Assembly: GCA_025266875.1 (NCBI GenBank)
Contig: JALLLT010000015.1
Coordinates: forward strand, 310,001 to 374,000
Direction of reading: 5' to 3'
DNA length: 64,000 nt
Source: Fennellomyces sp. T-0311
Lineage: Eukaryota; Mucoromycota; Mucoromycetes; Mucorales; Lichtheimiaceae
The stretch's first letter is position 1; each line of letters opens with the position of its first letter. The position numbers were made by a program, and so were the translations under genes. The notes under the pieces are model-generated. The model searched no databases. It was not told the origin of the DNA and saw only the letters and a program-made list of their open reading frames with translations. Shown piece after piece: positions 58,481 through 64,000 of the stretch.

Positions 58481-59832
58481 TCAAGGCGTATTGGTAAAGG
58501 AGTCGGCCGAAGAACGAGTTAACCAGTTTGTTCTGCAGATGGTAACGCATCGGCCCGTATCGAGGCAAAAGTCGCTTGCTGTTTTTACTAATTGGGTGGC
58601 ATCTGCAAAGTCGTACGCTACGCCAAGGCAGATTTCGTTGATATGCGGGAGATTCTGCAAGATAGTCAGCACGACGGCAGGGGATATATCCGGCTCGAGG
58701 CCACTGATATTGAGAGTTTCCAGCTCAGAGCTAGCAGAGTCAATGGTACCATCCAACCATGGGCTGAAAGCGTTATCGGTTAGCAGCCGACAGCCCGAGA
58801 CATCCAAGTGTTTCAAGTGTGGACAGTGCTGAGCGAACAGCTGTAGGTGAATTAATACTTGCCAAAATTGCACACACGATTTGTGTTTGAACCGACCTGC
58901 ACAACTTCATCTGTAACAGAGAACTGATGCGCCAGCAATAACGTTTCAAGGGATTGGCAGACGGTGGCGAGATGGATGAAGTCCTGTACATCAACAAGGT
59001 TGCATTCGCTCATGTCAAGGTGCACCAGAGACTCGGCAATTGCACAAGCCAAGTTATGCATGGGGTCTTCATCCAAAGTAGCAATGTCGCGCATACGTAT
59101 ACGTGTCAAGCGCGTCTTTTGGGTGGCAAGATGTCTCGCAAAGCTATTGAGACGAGTGCTGTCCAGGGCGTCGGAGCAGTGCTCAAGACCCAGGTCCTGT
59201 AGCCTCTGGCATTGTTGGATGGCATTTAAAATATCGTTGTTGATATCGGTCAGGCGGATGCATTCCAGACTGGCGCTATGGCGACGAATAACGGCCGCGA
59301 GAGCGTTATGGTCGATTTTACCGCAGCCGTACAAGATCAGGGTTTGGAGTGCGGGTGGGATATGCAGTAGTGGGCGGATAGCCTCGGTCGATAAGCAATA
59401 ACAGTGTGACAGATTAACATGACGCAGCTTGGGCGAACTTCGCATAATATGCTGCACCGCGTGGTCCTGTGCTGGAGCATAAGAAAAGTCGAGCCGCTGC
59501 AGCTGTGGAAACTGGAATATGTCAAAGAACTGCCGTTCAAGTGGTATTGTCCCTATATCTTGAGGGTACCACCTAAAATGGTGCACGCACCGTCGATAGT
59601 CGTAGAACGGTACTCGCTTAAGGCCATGTCGTCCCTCGAGAGACTGTCGCACTAGCTGCAGGGTATCATGCGTCTGCGGATTAAGTGTGCGCCAGATCCG
59701 TGAGCATGCCGTGGCAAACCAAAGTCGGCATGTGAATGCTACTTCCAAGAGATCCTCCGGCTCAACGAGATCGATGATCATGGATGCAATTTCTTGCATG
59801 TGAAGCGGGCATGTCGACGAATGGACACTCAT
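58481..59832 (-). CDS. F-box/leucine-rich-repeat protein
   Basis: Substrate receptor of an SCF ubiquitin ligase: the F-box binds SKP1 and the LRRs bind targets. Two exons (58,897-59,832 and 58,481-58,840) give 431 residues. The F-box lies at about residues 11-55 (MQEIASMIIDLVEPEDLLEV, then CRLWF..IWRTL). At least eight AMN1-like LRRs follow, with signatures such as LRHVNLSHCYCLS, LQTLILYGCGKI, LVHLDMSECNLVD and LKHLDVSGCRLLTDNAF. Targets are unknown. Many such genes exist in Mucorales, and a dead relative lies at 11,391-14,159. It is convergent with the preceding gene (255 bp). Confidence 0.88.
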
Positions 59833-61696
59833 TGACCCATGAACGACCTGTAGAAAAAATAGTGGAACTCTAGAGAAAAAAAAGGAAACAAAGAAAAAAC
59901 AACGTCCTTTTGCTTTGCACTGCGATTATTTTGTATGCTGTACCACCCAACCATGCATATTCGACTCTCGTGAGTCAGACTATACAGAGCAAGCTATCAC
60001 CTTGATCCCTACCTAACAACTACCATCTCATGGCAAACAGCGATCCTTTGCAGATAATCGTGTATCAGGGGGGCGTGTACTAAGCACTGCTTCGGCGTTT
60101 CTTTCCAACTTTAACCGTACTCTGTAGTCCAATGGCGCTCGCCCACGGAGCTCTCCGTACACTTGGTAGCGTAGTAGATAGCATAGTAACCATACCGACC
60201 AGCAAAAATACCCGAAAATGGGTTTACCAATGAACGTGCACATTTAACTCGATATAGTTATTGGTCCCAACAAAGTGTAAATAAGTTTCTCACGTTGCGA
60301 TTCTCAACAGCCGGTCCGTGCTCCCATCACCACAACTATTGGTTTTTGTGGTGGCGATAGTAATATCCTTTCGCTTTCTCCCCGAGCGCGCTCGCGCGAT
60401 TTCCCGCGACATGAAGGAACAACTTCCGAGTTTCCTTCGATCATGCGGCCAGATATCAAAAGACAGATACTTGTGAAAAAAAGAATTTATAAATATTTTG
60501 ATCCTTGTGATTGCTAATAAAATCTGATCAGACAAAATACGCAGATATGTATATGCTCCGCAGAAGAGTGTTTGCTATTGTAATAGAATGATCTAGTATG
60601 TTTTTTTTCTATGATACTTACTTTGTCACGCTCCATCGCATGCAGTGATCGCCGATCCTCACCGATCCTTATAGATTCCCATAGAAAAATCCGATTTGTG
60701 ACCTGCTCATGATTATTTTCTTTGAGGTTTGGTTAAATTTTAAGTAGACTTATACTTTAATGAGAATAACGAGTATCACGAGCGTGGGTAAAGACAATAT
60801 CATGCAATACAAATAATTATCTTGCTATCATAATGTAAACTAATTTAGAAAGCCACATGTGGTATGGTTGCTTAGATACAAGCACGGTTGTCCGTCGCGC
60901 GAATCTTTTCGTTACGGCCACTAGGTATAATTGCATGCTGCTACGATTTTAGAATAAAGGGGATAAACTTCTTACTACTATCAAGTACCTTGAGTGATTG
61001 ACAGATGCTCCATAAATCCTGCCTGTTGATTAAATGATTATCCGAAAGCCGTCTTTATTAGCTCCTTATTTTCCCTTCATAATCAGGTCAAATTACAACC
61101 CTGTGCAAGGAGAGCACCCTATTATTACATAATGATCTGTAGTTCGTATTATCAAGAGACCAATCATACGTTCTTCGTTGTACAGGTTAAAGATAAATTT
61201 ATAGTTTACTGGGCAACAAGAAACCCACATTGAAGCAGCTCATGCGCTGCAGTTGATCTTAGAAGACGACGTGATATATTACTTGTAATATATCAATACA
61301 AGATAATTGTTGTATACTACCCAAAAGAAGACACGGAAGTTGTTATGCATCACTTATTAAAGCTGCTTTTCCAGATCCATCAATACGTAGGTCAAGAGTG
61401 TCCCTTCGGTGCTGAAAGCAGCCTTTGAATGATGCCTATCATAGCTTTGTAGTGTATGCATGGGGATCATTACCCTATGGGTTCTCACTCAATATACGCA
61501 ATATTTGATTGCATCTCTTGACAGAAAGTAAGTATGGTATACCTCTAATGATGACATGACTGGAATAGAAGAACAAGCATGGTTGGTATTGACAGGCGTT
61601 GATGGTGCTGTCAGAAACTTAATTCAGCGAGACCAGCCACTGAAATTTGGTCTTGTTCCTGAACTGACTGGCGAAGGCTTGTATTAAATCACAGTA
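59833..61696. other. Intergenic stretch left of PSF2
   Basis: The left end is the F-box gene promoter. At about 61,320-61,690 plus, coding-like runs occur (PKEDTEVVMHHLLKLLFQIH; then YHSFVVYAWGSLPYGF in another frame; then EEQAWLVLTGVDGAVRN ending in TAA at about 61,687). They could be exons of an unresolved small gene or a relic. Nothing else was recognised. Confidence 0.4.
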
Positions 61697-62486
61697 ATGG
61701 CATTACCACGATCACACCAAGCAGCATACACTCCATCCGAAATCGAGTTTCTTGCCGGCGATGAAGATATCTTAATCATTCCTACGCATTCGATGTCAAA
61801 GCTACAATTCATTGGTGTAAATACAACTTGGAAATTCGATATGGATCGGTTCTGACATGAGTGTAGGGTACATATGGACCATTCCGGCCGCCACTAAAAG
61901 CAAAAGTGCCCCTCTGGCTTGCGCTCATGTTGAAGAAGCACCACATGTGTCATATATTGGCTCCAGAATGGCTCAGTATTGGTAATTCACAAAGTTGAAC
62001 ACGTATACGAAAAAAGCAGGCAGCGCGCTCACAAGGTGACACTAGACCATCTAAAAAAGATGCTTCACGACGAAGAGAACGAGGCCGAATTCAGTCCGTT
62101 GCCTTTTCATTATATGGAGATTTCGATGATGCTTCTGGAAAGGTTGGCATGTCAGCATTAATTCCGTAGTATAGCCTGCTTACAGTCTTCGTAGCGCTCC
62201 CGAAGATGTCCCCAACAGTGAGCAAGTGCGACGGTACTTGAAGGATTTACGCGAAACAAGACAATCAAAAGCACGAGCTGGTCTTTCTGTACTCGATGAC
62301 AGATACCTTGGGGTGAGAGATTGGATGGAAACGGTAGTATAGGGACAGCAACTCATGCATTTTATTGCTTAGATGAACAACCTTTCACTGATGGAAATCA
62401 ACGAGATTCGACCCTTCTTTTCGCGAGCGTTTTTAGAAATGCGGAAACTGAGTGTAGACAATGCAGGCGAGCAACCTCCAGCATGA
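61697..62486 (+). CDS. PSF2: GINS complex subunit PSF2
   Basis: One of four GINS proteins, part of the CMG helicase with CDC45 and MCM2-7, needed for replication start and fork movement. Five exons (61,697-61,816; 61,867-61,981; 62,046-62,142; 62,186-62,312; 62,373-62,486) join to 190 residues, a typical length. Family marks: SEIEFLAGDEDILIIPTHSM, LQFIGGTYGPFRPP, KVPLWLALMLKKHHMCHI, APEWL, FSPLPFHYMEI, APEDVPNSEQVRRYLKDLRE and NNLSLMEINEIRPFF. A short unordered tail follows. The stop is 44 bp from the convergent stop of the TTC7/YPP1 gene. Confidence 0.93.
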
Positions 62487-62530
62487 TACCCTTAATTCTT
62501 TTTCTTGTATATAAAAGCATCTTGCATTGG

Positions 62531-64000
62531 TCACACGTAGCATGGTAAAACAGAGAATGGCTGAATGGGCCGAGTACTCTCGAGTTCCAGCGCGTATATC
62601 ATACACTCCTTGCCACGAGCAGCCCGTGCTGTCTTTTGGTAAATACGCCCAAGATAGAACCTGAAACAGACGTCGTTAGCCAAAGCCCGAGGTAGTGATA
62701 GTCTTTGTAACATACCATGCTTCTGCACAGTCCCATCCAGAACCTTTCGTAACTGAATCCAGAATGCCTTCTGCTATATCGAGATCGCCAATATCAATGT
62801 GTACACGAGCTAACCATACGCGACAGTCAACTTCATTTTGGTCCGTCACCATGCCCTTCTCGAACGCAGCAATAGCGTCGTCGATACTGTTGGTTATCAT
62901 CCAAAAACGACCAAGCATGCACCAGACACGTGGGTTAGTGGTCCAGTCTGCATTTTCAGCTTCTTCGATCGCCTTGAATGCTTCTTCTCCTTTACCAAGC
63001 TTGATAAATGATGACGCAGACAAAAGCCAGAGATTCGATAGGAGGCGTGCTGCCTGTCGATGTCTTAGGCGCACAAGCATAGGTATGCGTGTTGGGATTG
63101 TGGACGGTTGCAATAATGTGCGGATGCTGTTCACAGAGTTGCTTCGCATGGAGGATGCTGAATTGGTAAACGAACGGGCGTCCTGAGCAACTGTTAGGTA
63201 AGAAGATATCGCGTTAGTATCGACAATTTCTCGTATTCTACATGGCCAACATACCATTGTTGCTTGCCATATTTAAAGAACTTTTACTTTGATCATTGGC
63301 TGCTAGATCACGTTTTGACTTGCGGCTGCTGCTACGCGAGCTGAAAAGATGCAAGCCATGGTGATGTTTTGATGTATGTGTTGATACTGTCGTAACGCTT
63401 TCTGTATCCGTCTTATCATCGCTTGGATTCGGGACAGCCAGGAATGGAGACGGATCGGTTTCTGGTTTGGCATTGAAATTTGATGCAGAACGAGTCCGAC
63501 TGCTTGAAGAGAGATTTGGCTTGAGTCGTCCGCTGCGCACGTCGTCATGCGAACGTGATGCCAAAATATGTTTTTCATCAACCTGTGCTCTTCCAGTAAC
63601 GCTGTTGCTGCTGACGCTAAGTCCACGACGTCGTTGCTGTGATAACTGGGTTTCACTAAGATTTCCTAATGATCCAGACACCACAAATGCATTATTCTGA
63701 TATATTCCACGTTCCTGTACTAAGCTTTCCCCGTTGCTCAAGCTTGATTCCATCGCCGATATTTTTCCGTATACCGCAAACAGTTCTTCTTGAGCTTCTA
63801 ATGCTGCTTCTGGTCCGTCGATTGCACCCAAAAGTAACGTCCGAGTAATTTGTAAGGATATCCGTTGCTCCGAACCTCCTTGTGTCTCCGGATCTTCCGA
63901 CTCTTGGAGGCCGATTTCACACGTTTTCAAAGCTTTAACAAGATCATCTTGTACCGGACACGAGCATGCCAATGTCAGCAGATGCCAAGATGGAAGGTGC
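62531..64000 (-). CDS. YPP1: TTC7/YPP1 TPR protein, 5' end beyond the window
   Basis: Scaffold that, with EFR3, holds the PI4-kinase (STT4/PI4KA) at the plasma membrane. Three exons are inside (63,255-64,000 partial; 62,716-63,190; 62,531-62,660). At the right edge the frame reads HLPSWHLLTLACSCPVQDDL, the family's TPR pattern. A long Ser/Arg-rich disordered insert follows (about 63,290-63,680), then TPR helices (LWLLSASSFIKLGKGEEAFK, NPRVWCMLGRFW, DCRVWLARVHIDIGDLDIAE). The end is typical of the family: AEAWYFLGRIYQ..ARAARGKECMIYALELE..RPIQPFSVLP, read as separate motifs across the last intron. The N-terminal half lies outside. Complete to the stop on the left. Confidence 0.88.

Overview
The window is nuclear DNA of a fungus, most likely an early-diverging one (Mucoromycota, probably Mucorales). 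Genes are split by many short GT-AG introns of about 45-70 bp. The gene set is typically fungal (class IV chitin synthase, bifunctional THI20 enzyme). It also contains families that animals and early-diverging fungi share but yeasts often lack or have changed, such as a Ku80 with a C-terminal PIKK-binding tail, a TTC7-type YPP1 and an MT-A70 methyltransferase-like protein. Exon models below were built by hand from reading frame, splice phase and family motifs; every complete model closes in frame. Genus and species cannot be read from the sequence.

Region by region. 1-2,671: AT-rich and gene-poor, with a gene tail, a decayed coding relic and a short inverted-repeat element. 2,672-8,380: chitin synthase and USB1, both on the minus strand. 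8,381-17,028: gene desert with a Tc1/mariner-like MITE, a decayed F-box/LRR gene and a LINE 3' fragment. 17,029-18,248: a conserved-looking protein of unknown function. 21,136-23,731: RNA helicase DBP4, which uses one GC-AG intron. 23,732-28,570: a second desert with a 17-bp tandem repeat, a GC-rich island and a 232-bp-armed inverted repeat. 28,571-40,665: ABCB8-like transporter and Ku80 in very tight tandem, then COG2, then a convergent FkbM-type methyltransferase. 41,230-44,914: MT-A70 protein, secreted DUF3455 protein and a calmodulin-like gene. 46,547-50,815: THI20-like enzyme and an SLC49-type transporter. 51,676-56,151: a disordered protein, then MHF1/CENP-S and TEL2 sharing a divergent promoter. 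56,750-59,832: a protein with two copies of a Mucorales domain of unknown function, and an F-box/LRR protein. 61,697-64,000: GINS subunit PSF2 and the 3' part of a TTC7/YPP1 gene running off the right edge.

Functional links are loose, as usual in eukaryotes. Four genome-maintenance genes (Ku80, MHF1, TEL2, PSF2) lie within about 31 kb. Ku80 and TEL2 both connect to PIKK kinases. COG2 (Golgi tethering) and TTC7/YPP1 (PI4-kinase at the plasma membrane) serve membrane traffic, which also delivers chitin synthase. The least expected items are the MT-A70 protein with DPPL in place of DPPW, the Ku80 tail encoded by its own six-codon last exon, and the long inverted repeat at 27.2-27.8 kb.
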